From: Davidsoniella eucalypti
Taxonomy: Eukaryota; Ascomycota; Sordariomycetes; Microascales; Ceratocystidaceae
DNA: 64,000 nt
Assembly (NCBI GenBank): GCA_004009845.1
Contig: RMBW01000067.1
Location: 124,001 to 188,000 of the forward strand
Direction: 5' to 3'
The notes under the pieces: model-generated
Database searches by the model: none
The model's input: the letters and a program-made list of their open reading frames with translations, nothing else
What the model was told of the DNA's origin: nothing
Translations under genes and position numbers: made by a program
Shown: piece after piece, positions 44,076 through 55,030 of the stretch
Layout: the number at the start of each line of letters is the position of its first letter
Numbering within the stretch: position 1 is the stretch's first letter

Positions 44076-45959
44076 TTATTTCGGGTAGTCCTTGATGTGA
44101 TAGCTCTTCAGCTTGAAGAACTGATCAAAGCCATAACGACTCAGAGTCTGGCCCTTGCCCGAGTTCTTCCAGCCAGTCCATGCCAGATCCTAGATCACAA
44201 GCAACTTGTTAGTATATAAAACATATGGCACTCTCAAAGAAACTGATATGAGTGTACTTACCGGGCTAGGATAATCACAACGGTTAACAAAGACAGTCCC
44301 GGCTTCGACGTCGTCTGCCAGTTTGTGGCCCTTGGCAACATCCTTGGTCCAGATACTCGCTGTCAAACCGAACTCACTGTCGTTCATATACTTGACTGCC
44401 TCCTCATCATTCTTCACCTTCATGACGGGAATGACCGGCCCGAAAGTCTCCTCCGTCATGACCGTCATGTCATGTGTGATGCCAGTCAGCAGTGTCGGCT
44501 TGACATAGTTGCCCGCGGCCGGTGTGCTCTCGAATGACGTGTTGCTTGGCGTGGCATCAACGGCGCCCTTGGCAATAGCGTCCTGGATGTGCGACTTAAT
44601 CGCCTCCTTAGATCGCTTAGAGACAACAGGACCAAGATGGGTACCGGAATCTGTCGGGTCGCCTAGCTTATATCCAGCTAGGACTTTCTGAACCGCCTCT
44701 ACAAAGGCATCATGTACGCTCTCAGCAACATACACACGCTCAATAGAGCAGCAGCTCTGGCCCGAGTTGAACACAGCACCGTCAACAATCTCCTCCGCTG
44801 CCCAGGCAATATCAACATCGTCACGCACATAGGCGGGGTCTTTGCCACCAAGCTCTAGACCAACGTTGACAATGCGGTCGGAGCCGGCTTTTTGCACAGC
44901 CAAGCCACCAGCTACGGAGCCGGTGAAGCACACTAGTGCCACCTTGGGATTGCGCACAATTGTCTCAATTAGTGTAGGTGAGCCGCAGTGGAAATACTGC
45001 AGGACGCCCTTGGGGAGGCCGGCCTGTTCAAAGGCGCTAGCCACATGTTCTACCACAGTAGGTGTCTGTGGAGAGGGCTTGAGGATAACAGTGTTACCAG
45101 CCAGAAGGGCAGGAATTAAGGCGTTGACTAGAATCAGGTAGGGATACTAGTAGTAAGAATGGTTGTTAGTATAGACTCGGGGCAATTTCAACTCGCAGTA
45201 ATTCATAACGCCAGGTGAAGGTTGTTACACTAATAGTTCACCCTATAGAACGTAATTCTGCCTGAGTAAGATAGGACGGACTATTGAAGCAACATAGGAA
45301 ATACAATTCTAGTAAGCAGAGGGAGGGAGGGAAAGTGCGAGATGAGGTAAAGGGAGAACCATCCAAAACACAATCCAGGGAGGACGATCTGACTCGGTGA
45401 TTTTTTTTCTGAGGGAATAACGTGGAAACATCACATCGAACCGAAGCGAAGAACCAAAGGGAACAAAAACCCAGAAACTCCGGTCCTTTTCTTTTTGTTT
45501 CCTCTTCTGCCTCCTTTGTGCAACAATGACAACCATAGCAACAGTAAGACTTACGTTCCAGGCAAAGATGATCAGCACAGGGCCAACGGGCACCTTGCGG
45601 ATATATCTCTTGAAGCCATCCTGAGCATCACCGGGTGTGTCCTTGAGGACATCTTCGCTGATCTTGAGCAGGTACTCTGAGCGCATGATGGCAGTGTCAA
45701 CCTCCTTGGGTGTATAAGTGATGGGGCGTCCCATCTGGGCAGTCAGCTCAGCACCCAGCTCCTCGCGCTTAGCAGCCAGAATCTTCAGAGCATCCTTCAC
45801 GATAGCCTGGCGCTGGGCCAGCGTTGTCTTGCTCCATGTCTTGAAAGCTTCAGTAGCAACTTCAGGAAGGCTGGCCAGCTCAACGTCGGAAACGCCTGTG
45901 CGTGTGACGATGGGCTCGTTGGTCACCGGGGAGATGGTGGTGATAGTCTCAGACACCAT
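44076..45959 (-). CDS. NAD(P)-dependent aldehyde dehydrogenase (succinate-semialdehyde dehydrogenase-like)
   Basis: Oxidises an aldehyde to its acid; the closest fungal relatives are annotated as succinate-semialdehyde-type enzymes, but the substrate cannot be read from sequence. Exons are 45959-45555, 45146-44262 and 44189-44076, all joined in phase 0, giving 467 residues. Splicing of the 407-bp intron 1 restores FAWNYPYLILVNALIPALLAG. Key parts are the nucleotide-binding FTGSVAGG, the general base Glu in LELGGKDPAYV (about 231), the catalytic Cys in GQSCCSIERVYV (about 266) and EETFGPVIPV. The ending is WTGWKNSGKGQTLSRYG then YHIKDYPK. There is no targeting signal, so it is probably cytosolic. 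It is the first housekeeping gene after the accessory island. Confidence 0.9.
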
Positions 45960-48900
45960 GATTTACACAAAAAAGATGGACGGTGTTTATTAGCGGCGGT
46001 ATACAGGTAAACTTGGATGGGAGGGACAAATAACCGGCAGAAATATAGGCTAAAGAGTGTGTTTTGTTAGAGGAACTGTCGTGCAAGGACTCATCAAAGA
46101 GGCGGCGCCACAAGACACCGTGTATGAGATGAGTAGATCTTACCCAATGAAACCTGGTCTGGAACGCGATGATAGAAAAATGGCAATGAAAACGGATATG
46201 GAGATGGGGAAAGAGAGATGAATAGCTCTCTTGGGACTTTTTATTGTGTGACGGAGGATGTAAAACTCACGGTTAGAATCTCCGCGGACCGGGAAACCAA
46301 CAAACAGGTCGTCGATCCGTCATCTGTCCTAATATCGGCAGTTACCTTGACCGGCCAGTAGCAGCAGAATTGTGGGATTGGGTGGTGAGATAATGATTTG
46401 CCCCACCAAGGGAGCTCTTGTACGGGCAGTTACTCTGTTAGCTGCAAGAACCCCGCCATAAAGTGCAGCGACAGATAGCGACAGCGACAGCAACAACGAC
46501 GATTCAGGAAGGGCAGGAGGGGCGCTCTAGCCGGTTGAGATAAGAAGGTCACTAAGATAAGGTGCCGGCCAGACTGGCGCCGCAATTGCGTACAGAACGG
46601 AATTGCAATTACTGTAATGTATTACTACATATATGGACTTTGTACTAACTAAGGTTATTTCTATGTATTGTATGGCTTTTCCTGGTGGCGGGATAACTTA
46701 GTGATGGAAATTACGTGAAGCCCGGTTTGTTGTACTCCACGGGCCGGGAAACTGCCAATTTTAGAGCGCAGCACAGAAGTAGCAGATATCCGTACAATAA
46801 CATCATAATCATCCATCCCAAATACACTAAATTGCTGATCTCCATGTCTCATTCCATAGAGGAGGAAATAGGAAATACAAGGACTCCGCTCTCGGAATTA
46901 GTGCCTCAGAATGCGACAGAATGCCTAATCGTCGGGCGGTGCGTTGAAACCTTAGCACTACAAAGCAGTGCTTCCTATGCGCCGAGGATTTCTTTTCCAC
47001 TTGGTATGCTTTTAGCATTGTATCTAGTTCCCAAAGTATTATTATTCCGGAAAGAGTATGAAATCCCTAAGGTAGTAGGTGTAGTGCTTCTGACACAATA
47101 TCCTATCGCAATGAAGGGTCTAAGCCAAAGTCCAGGTTCAGGTGTGAAGTTAACCCTTGCACGTCAAACCCTTGTGATCGTCTTCAGCGAAGAATCAAGT
47201 AGATCAAGCATGAAATTTATTTTTATTTTGCAGAGATGAGCAACTCTTGTGCTATTCTATTTTATTCGGTTTCCTCTTTTCAAGCCTACCCTTTGGTTTA
47301 CCCATGAAGAGAAAATCAACAAGGGAAGAATGAAAGCTTTGGTACTTGCCGGCTTGGCTGCTTGCGCAATTGTTTGCGTCGGTCTGATCCCGCGCCAGTG
47401 CGCTGGGCGAACTTTGAAGCATAGTATGAAGAGTGAGAGAAGGAAAGAGAGGCAAAGAATAGCAGAGGGCATTGTGTTAAACTGACTGAGGGGTTGTATG
47501 CAAATACGTTGTTTGTAGCCGAGTTGATCAGTTGTGCCTTGCCACTAGTAGTACATGATACTTATAGCTGACAGTTAATTACTGGTACTGGGTTTGCTTA
47601 CTTGTTGTTTGGAACTGAACGCGTATTAAGCGGAAGGCTTGCGCTGCAGCTTGCGGGGTTTGAGATGCAACGATAATAGCAAGAACAAGAAGCCAGAAGC
47701 TAGAAGAGGTGGAGGAAACAGCGAAGAGGGTGAGTGAGGCTAATATGGCGCGGCCATGACAAAGACAAACAGGTTCGGTTGTATACAATATAAGTAGGCA
47801 CATATAGGCACATATAGGCACATAGAGAAAATGGGATGACTTGGTTTTTATTTTGCCTTCTTTGCTTGCTTGCTTGCATGACGACACGGAAAAGCGACGA
47901 GCAAACACGAAGGCGGGCAGCCCAGCAAGCAGGACCTCGATCTGGTCTGTGCGACTACAGTATAATTGTGCATCTGTATGTTCTACTTATATAAATATCA
48001 GCATGATAGCAATCTATTCTTGTGTGATGCTGCTTCTATCCGTCTCTGCAAAAAGAGATCCTGACAAGTCGGACGTACAAACGTTTGGGGCGCAGAGAAC
48101 AGAGACAAACAAGAATTAAAAAAAAAATCTTTTTTTTCGTCAAGAATGCCTAACTAGGAATATTCATGTAAAACATCATCCATTTTATTCCAGGCTTGTC
48201 TGACTGAGAAAATAATTCAATCTCGCTGAACAGCCTTTACGTAGATGGTCCAGGGATCACGGCCCCTCCCCATCTCATCTCAAGCCGCCTAGCAGCCAGC
48301 CGAGCAAGTCAGAACAACACGAGAGAAAGAGAGAGTCTGTGCGGTTAGTCGGTACTATGAGAGAAAACTCGCTTGTCCCAATTAGGAAATCTTTTTTTTT
48401 TCTGCCGTAACTTTGGAAAACTGCCCCTCTATTTTTTATAAAGGGTTTTTTTTAAATGAAAATCAAGAACAAAAAATAAAACATGTCAGAACAAAAATCT
48501 GACTTGGATAATTCCAAAAAAGGTGTAAAACATTTGTTACCTATAACTAATCTTGTGGACCTATAGGAGGACTATGAATAGTGAGATTCAAGGTTGAATT
48601 TCTATTGATCTATCAACCAAGATATCTTGAATGCAATGCAGAGTAAAGTGGTGCCTTCAAAATCATTTCTTTCTATTCTGCTGGTCAACCATGAAGTATA
48701 AAAGTACAGACAGGCAAAGAAGAAAACAGTTAATCAGAAGATTCAGTTTTTCAGTTTGTCAGTCTATTTATTTTCAAAATATCAAAGTAGTGGTGTGTTC
48801 AAGCATATTTTTTTAAGGGGATGTCAAATATGGAGGCGGTGTGTCGAATACGGAAAGCGGTGTAAGCTTGTTTTCTCTTATAGCACGTCTAGTCAATCGT

Positions 48901-51900
48901 TATAGTGCCAGGAGTCTGAGCCGTTTTGTTTTTAGCGATGCTTGGAGAAGGCTGTCGTCCTTATTTTTTGCTCATATAGGAAATTATTGGGCGGCCGTCA
49001 TATCAAAATACAGCTGATAGTACATATATGTTCAGCCAGCCAAGCTGTGGTCATACTGGAGAGGAGAGCATGACAATTATTATAGTGAGTCGATCAAGAC
49101 TAAGAGGATTGTTTGTTTGCTTGGCGTGCTGAAATCCGGACTTGGTGAGTTTAGTTGTTCTTATGGTGCAACTTACAGATGTATTTGGCTTTAAAAGTTA
49201 TATGATCGGCGGATGTAGGCGCATTGTCCATTCTCCAGCCAGTGATCCTCACTCATCAGCTTAGTAACCAGCATACTAGTCTAGGAAAAAAAAAAGGCAG
49301 GGTTCTTTACATAGTAGTCATGGATACTACGGGCTACAGAAAAAGAGACGATTAAGCAGGACTCAGGAGATCCGTATTGTTAGCAACTAAAAGATGGCTT
49401 TATTTACACTTCCCTTGCAAGAGAGGGTGAGCTTAGGCTCTGGGAGGCTAGGTTTGTAGCTAAGGGTATGGGCTGATTGATTGCCAGCATGCCTGTGTAC
49501 TCGCATACAGTACAGATATGCTTAGAAATGGGCGGCGCCACTTGATTCGCCAGCAACTCTAAAACATGTTGTTTCAAATAGAGTCCTTCTGCCGCGCAGT
49601 GAGTAAAAAAACAGAGTCAACTGTGCAATGGCAGTGTAAGCATGTAAAAGCTAAAGCTATAGTACGGATATAGTATGAACAGTCAGTGAGACCGGGGAAT
49701 ATTATTTGTTATGTTTGATGTTTATGTATCAACAGAAAGCCTCGAGTCAGCTCGACTTGTCTCAAGGCTGACCAAACTCGAAACAGAAGAAACAATAGAA
49801 GCGGCTGGACTTGGACGGAACGGGATCGGAGAACATGATGTGGCATGAGATTCCATGTATAAAGATGCAGTATGTATGTAAGATTGCAAGAGATCGGGGT
49901 ATAGACAGACTGTGCAGAGATTCGTTCGAGACCACATGGAAGAAACACAAAAGGCGGTGATGGCTTATGTTTCCTTTTCGGTCTATTGTTAGCATGTTCT
50001 GTTGTCATTCATTTGTTGATGTCTTAGATGGGCTATGGGTTAGTAAGCACAAGGCGTATCGCATAGCTGAAGTGATTGTATTTTTGTCGCCGATTTGTCC
50101 TGAGGTATGAACATACATATATATGTGGTAGTTGATTTGGAAGAAACGGGGCAATAAATGTTCAGATATTGAGATACGATGCAAATTAGACCAATATTTG
50201 TAACTGTCTACGGTAGTACAATTCTCATGACACAGCAAGATGCCAAGCAAGGGAAACAAAATATAGAGCAAGAGACCAAGAAGAACGATCTGGTCCGTCC
50301 ACCCAACCGAGGAGACAAAGCTAGAAGACAAAGCTAGAAGACAAGACTACCTCCATACTTGTTTGTAGAAGACAAAAAGATCGGACATCGAGTCTTTATT
50401 CTCAAGTCCGAGTCCTGCTTCTTCTTCGAGGCTTCCTTCTTTTGAACTCTATGAGCCAGACTTGGTCCATCTTTGGGCCAATGCATGATTATGCTAATAA
50501 CGCTATGAAGGATACGATGAAATAGCGTGTGAGCGGCTGTGAAGAGTCTGTGAATTTACTTATTTACTGTGACAGCTAGCCCGGTCTTTTTGTCTCTCAT
50601 CCCCTACAGCACATTATAGTACGAGAAAATCCAGGACACCAGGACACCAGGACACTAGGACAAGATAGATGCATGATATCACAGGGGCGGGACTCCTTGG
50701 TTCCTTGGGTTTACAAGTGTTTTGCAGGCGGAGAATGGTAAACTTGGCCAGGCTAGTGGTCCTTTGAATGAGCCGAGGATCCGGGGTTTGATGTGCAGAT
50801 ATAATTTTAGTCTCTCTTTCTAGTCTTCTATTCAGAAGTACAGATACATAGTTTTCGGAGACTTGGAAGAAACCAAGGCGCGTATAGTGGCACCACACAG
50901 CTGGTTGGAATTGCTAACAGTCAGTATTCACAGCTAGTGCTACGCTACCAGGTGCTACAGCAGTCGGTGCCAGTGGCACAGAGGCTACGCCCCCTGAAGG
51001 GCAGTGCAAGTTACAGTGCAAGTTACAGTGCGACTTGCTAGTCTAGAGAGGAGCGGCAGTGGGAATGAGGCAGACGATAGCCTTGACAGAGTCGCAAAAG
51101 TGTTATTCAGGAACCAGAAAGCGAAGAAAGGGCGTTCTGTCTGTAATTCTGGTATTCTCTTGGTTGGCTGTAGAGCAGCCGGCCTGCATCCCGGCCTGTC
51201 TGGTTGTTCTAGGTAACGTCTTGCCCTGGCTTGGGTGGGTTTTTATTGCTCTGCAGGCCTGTCTTTTGAAATTACGAGCTAATGACTTGCTTATTGTTTG
51301 TTACGCATCATCACGAACTCGATAAACATTGAATGGAACTCTTTCTCGACAAGTTGATTTCTCGTTCTGCTGGCCGTTGTGCTTCCTATAGTAAACATCT
51401 TAGCTTTTTGTCTTGGCCACTATAATCTCGGATAATCTGCTAGATTGTATGTCTCTGTCTCATAGACAGATGGCCAAAAGTCCGCCAGCGTGCCCACAGA
51501 CGTTTTTTAATATTTCTTTTAAATTTGTATTGTGGCCTCGTTGAATTTCAATACACTGCAAATTTCTTTTAGACCATCTCCTGCCCGGACTAGAATCGGT
51601 TCTCTTTCTTCTTTTGTTCTTCTTCATCTTTGCTTGGTGAAGAGCTTCTTGCTGTCATTATCGTGACAATTGTTACTCTTCTCACGAAGGCAGATTTTTG
51701 CTGTGATTTTGCGCCCTCTTTTCTGTTTATTTATTTATATATTTATTAATTCTTTTTCTCTCTTCCCACACAAACAACGCCTCCTTTCTTTTTTCTTTTC
51801 CTCTTCCTTCCCTTAGTCGGCCATAGTAGCATTTGCTATTATGTATCAGCATTTCTTATAAGCACTGCTGTAGGCACTACCACGCTCTTTTATTACACCC

Positions 51901-52870
51901 ACACCTTTTTCGGCGCTCTTTACTTTTTGTCATATTCTTGTTTATTTTTATTTTTTTATTTTTATTTTTTTACCTGTTTCAACTTCAGCGGCTTCGTCAT
52001 TCATTTATTCCCATTCCACATCTCTTTTACTACAAGCACACTGCTTCGCAAAATCCGGCCCTCGTTTTTGTTCTTTTATTTTTCCCACCGCCACGCTCTT
52101 TTCTCTATTCCGATATCTCATTCTTTTGTCCGTCGCCGAATCCATCGTCTATTTTCTCTACTCGACCTTCTCCATCCGCTATACCAGGCCCTCTTCGCCC
52201 ATAAACGTACGGACCACGTCTCGGCCTATCCAGTCCTGCCGTCGCTTCTGCCGTCTTTCTGCATAACGACCTGCTGCAGCGCTTGTGTCTGCTTCTAGCT
52301 TGTGCCTGTGTGCGACATTCTGTGTCTGCATCCACTGCACCAACTTGCATCCAGCAAATCCCCGGAACAAGAAGGCCGCCAAAGGTCCCTTTTGACCTCT
52401 GTTATTCTTGCCTTTCTTTCCCAACACCACCGCCTCTCCTTTCTTACTGGCCGGCCTTGTCTCGATCCGACACTTTTCTGACCTGACCTGACCTTTTGAC
52501 CTGGTCTGGCTGTGCTTGACACTAGTGCCCCGACTTCCTTGTCTCGAGTCTTTGATCTGCCTGGATACTCTAGTCTCTGGCTCTAGTTTCTATTCCTGAA
52601 GCCGCTGCTAAAGTGTCCGCTCTCCACCCGGCGCATTCTCAACCCTGTGCCTCCCTCTTCCGTCCTGGAAACTTCTTTAACTGCTCTTTGCCTGCTTTTG
52701 CTATTCCCTTCTTCCTTTCTATTTCTAGTCTGTCACCCCCCACTAGACTGCCTTGCCTTCTTGACCTCTTCTTTCTTTGTCCATACACCAACCAACCCAA
52801 GCCTGACATCCACCCACCTTGACCCTTTTTATTCTTCCTTTTCCTTTCTATATACACACTTATACCCATC
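45960..52870. other. 6.9-kb gene-poor spacer; right part is a pyrimidine-rich leader
   Basis: No credible gene, tRNA or repeat-family member found. Open frames such as 46715-47239 (plus) show no recognisable motif. Small tandem repeats occur: AGGCACATAT units at about 47796-47823 and AGGACACC units at about 50633-50661. From about 51.6 to 52.87 kb the plus strand is strongly C/T-rich, leading up to the small CRIB-like gene. An unannotated non-coding RNA cannot be excluded. Confidence 0.45.
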
Positions 52871-53246
52871 ATGTCGGCCTCTATCGCAAACAACAACTTC
52901 AAGAACTTCTGCCTGCGTCTGCAGAGTGCTCTGCGCATCAGACGCAAGAAGCCCACCAAGACCGCCATCCAGATTGTAAGCACCCCGCCATGTAGTGTTA
53001 TTCCGTCTATTTTCTCTGAAGCCGTCGCTAACATTGCTTTTTGCTCTTAGTCTGCGCCTTTTGACTTCCGCAAAGACAACTTCGCCCTGCCTGGATTCTC
53101 CGAAGAAGAGTAAGATGATACCCTTGAGCCCCTCGAATCACACAAGTCTAACCCATCTTCTCGCTGTTAGATGCATCTCAATAAAGAACGCCGCTCTTAC
53201 TGGCACTTTGAGTTCAGTGCCTATGAGCGTCAGTGTGCGTGCCTGA
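52871..53246 (+). CDS. Small conserved-type protein with a CRIB-like ISAPFDF motif
   Basis: Three short exons, 52871-52975, 53051-53109 and 53171-53246, give 79 residues. Both introns have good signals (GTAAGC...CTTAG; GTAAGA with a CTAAC branch and GTTAG). The protein starts MSASIANNNFKNF and has a basic stretch RIRRKKPTK. ISAPFDFRKD is created exactly at the first splice, then LPGFSEEE and a hydrophobic, Ser-rich end. ISAPFDF matches the ISxPxxF start of the CRIB/p21-binding motif that contacts Cdc42/Rac, but the HxxH part is absent. Small fungal proteins with a basic region plus an ISxPxxF motif exist. Assignment as a Rho-GTPase binder is inference. It has a long pyrimidine-rich leader. 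Confidence 0.65.
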
Positions 53247-54748
53247 GTCTATTGTGCCACTACATATGCAGTCGTCGCTAGTATCTCGATTGTCTCGTCC
53301 CCCCTCTCTCTCTCTCTCTCTCTTTTGTCTTCTGCTGCTCTTTCCTCTTTTTCTTCTGTCTTCCTGCCTACAAAGGGTTAGATGTGCTATGCGCCATGGT
53401 CGATTCAACTGGCCCTCCCGTATTGCTACCATGACTGCAGAAAGAAAAAGAAGACCTGCAGAAGCGCTGCTCCTTCCATGCACCTCTACTGGCCAACCGA
53501 ATAAACGAACGACCCAGAATCGACATGGCGCATGACGCATGCGCCCGACAGAAAAAGAAGCTATAAACCAAAAAAAAGAAAGAACACAAAAAGAGCCCGC
53601 CTATCGATCCCCCCCACGATGACGACAAACGACAGCGGCGTCAACTCGTACTGCATATAGCTGGTACTGCATATAGCAGAAGCCAAAGCCATGGCTAGGT
53701 CAAGCTAAGCCAGGCCAGAACCTTAGCAATACGTACCTCCAAGCCGCTGACGAACTATTTGTGGCCGCCATTATAACGACATAGCGATCTAGACTATTTA
53801 CTGGGCTGACTACTATTGTACATTCGCATCCACCCACCATCTAGTGTAGCATGGCGCAAGGCTTATTTCTTGTCTTTTTCTCTGGCTCGGCCACGCCTAT
53901 TCGCTACTCTATACGGCCTACCAATTGCTCCTACGTTTTAACCTGCAGAAGAGTCTGGCATTTCTCCTCCCATGAACCAATGGAACGGGCCCATGTTGAA
54001 TCTGGTGCTTACGACTTGTTTTTTTTTTCCTGCGAATCCCTTATCTTTTGGATTTCATTTGTTCTCTCATTCCCTTTGTTTCTCACGAAGATGACATGAA
54101 TTCTGCATTATTGCATTTTGCTTCTATTTTTGACCAGCCGCATAAAAGCCCTGCGTACTTTGCACCTTGTAAAGTGCGGCTGTGTCCCATTTGGGAATTT
54201 TATTCTTCTTTTTCTTTTTCTTTTAGGATACTCCTTTGTGCTGCGATAGGCGTTATTTCTTTTTTTCTTTCACTCTTCTTCTATATATCATCTAGCCCTC
54301 TTTTCCTAGAGGGAGGTTGTGTTCAGGCTGAGGCAGCCTTCAAGATATCTCTTGATTGGCTGCATCTGAACGGTCTTGGGTTGGCCATCTTTTTTCCAAA
54401 GAATCTGGCCTGGCTTTTCTTACCTTCTTTGTTGAAGTACGTGCAAAGGCGCGCGTACAGCTTAGGCTGTGGATTTTGGATTTGGATTTGGAGTGTCTCA
54501 AACGGTGGGTTTTTTTTTGTTATTTTGCTTTTCATATTCCCCTAGTTGGGGATTTTTTGCTCCTATTTTCTGCTGATTTGTCCAGCTTGCTTTTTTTTTC
54601 TTTTTTTCCTTGGAAATATACCAAACCATGTTTACAATGGCCTTGAAAACAAATAGTTTGACTTGTCTTGTGTGCCTAGTCTTTGTTCAATTTCGTGGTG
54701 AAAAATGTCTTACTAGTCGAGAAGGGATTGAATTTCACATCTCAGACT

Positions 54749-54757
54749 AACCCTAAC
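54749..54757. promoter_or_regulatory. Telobox-like AACCCTAAC upstream of DBP7
   Basis: Lies about 0.27 kb upstream of the DBP7 start. Telobox motifs are known in promoters of ribosomal-protein and ribosome-biogenesis genes in several fungi, which fits DBP7. A single short match, so modest support. Confidence 0.35.
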
Positions 54758-54772
54758 CTCCATATTGTATTG

Positions 54773-54780
54773 TGACGTCA
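54773..54780. promoter_or_regulatory. CRE-like TGACGTCA site upstream of DBP7
   Basis: A perfect CRE palindrome within TATTGTGACGTCAAA, the same 15-mer found upstream of UMP1. It sits 16 bp after the telobox-like site and about 250 bp before the start codon. Confidence 0.4.
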
Positions 54781-55030
54781 AATCTGGAGCCCCATTCGAA
54801 ATTAAGTAGTCTCTCTTTTAAATAGAGTTTGCGGCGATAAGATAAGGAAATATTTCGATCGGGTCTAAACAAGATTTTTTTTTTCCTCATCTAGCAGGCC
54901 GAATAGTCTTAATTACCATCATCATCAATTCTACGCCACGATCTTGTCGCTAGTTTGGACTAAAAAAATTGTCTATTCTTTGTTATACTATTGTTCTATC
55001 GGATATATAATCCAGGCGAAAAAGAAAACC

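Larger units (their letters stand above)
53247..55030. other. Spacer between CRIB-like gene and DBP7
   Basis: A 1.8-kb spacer with a (CT)n microsatellite at about 53301-53323 just past the CRIB-like stop, T-rich tracts around 54.0-54.6 kb, and the DBP7 promoter at the right end. The open frame 54048-54545 is T-rich and hydrophobic by composition only; I do not call it a gene. Confidence 0.5.

Noticed and set aside
46715..47239. 174-codon open frame in the 6.9-kb spacer
   Set aside because: No recognisable motif, no good start context, and composition like the surrounding spacer.
51833..52298. Two overlapping 123-codon frames before the CRIB-like gene
   Set aside because: Low-complexity products of a pyrimidine-rich leader, in two frames at once.
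54048..54545. 165-codon hydrophobic frame upstream of DBP7
   Set aside because: Phe/Leu/Ser content follows from T-rich DNA; no conserved motif.
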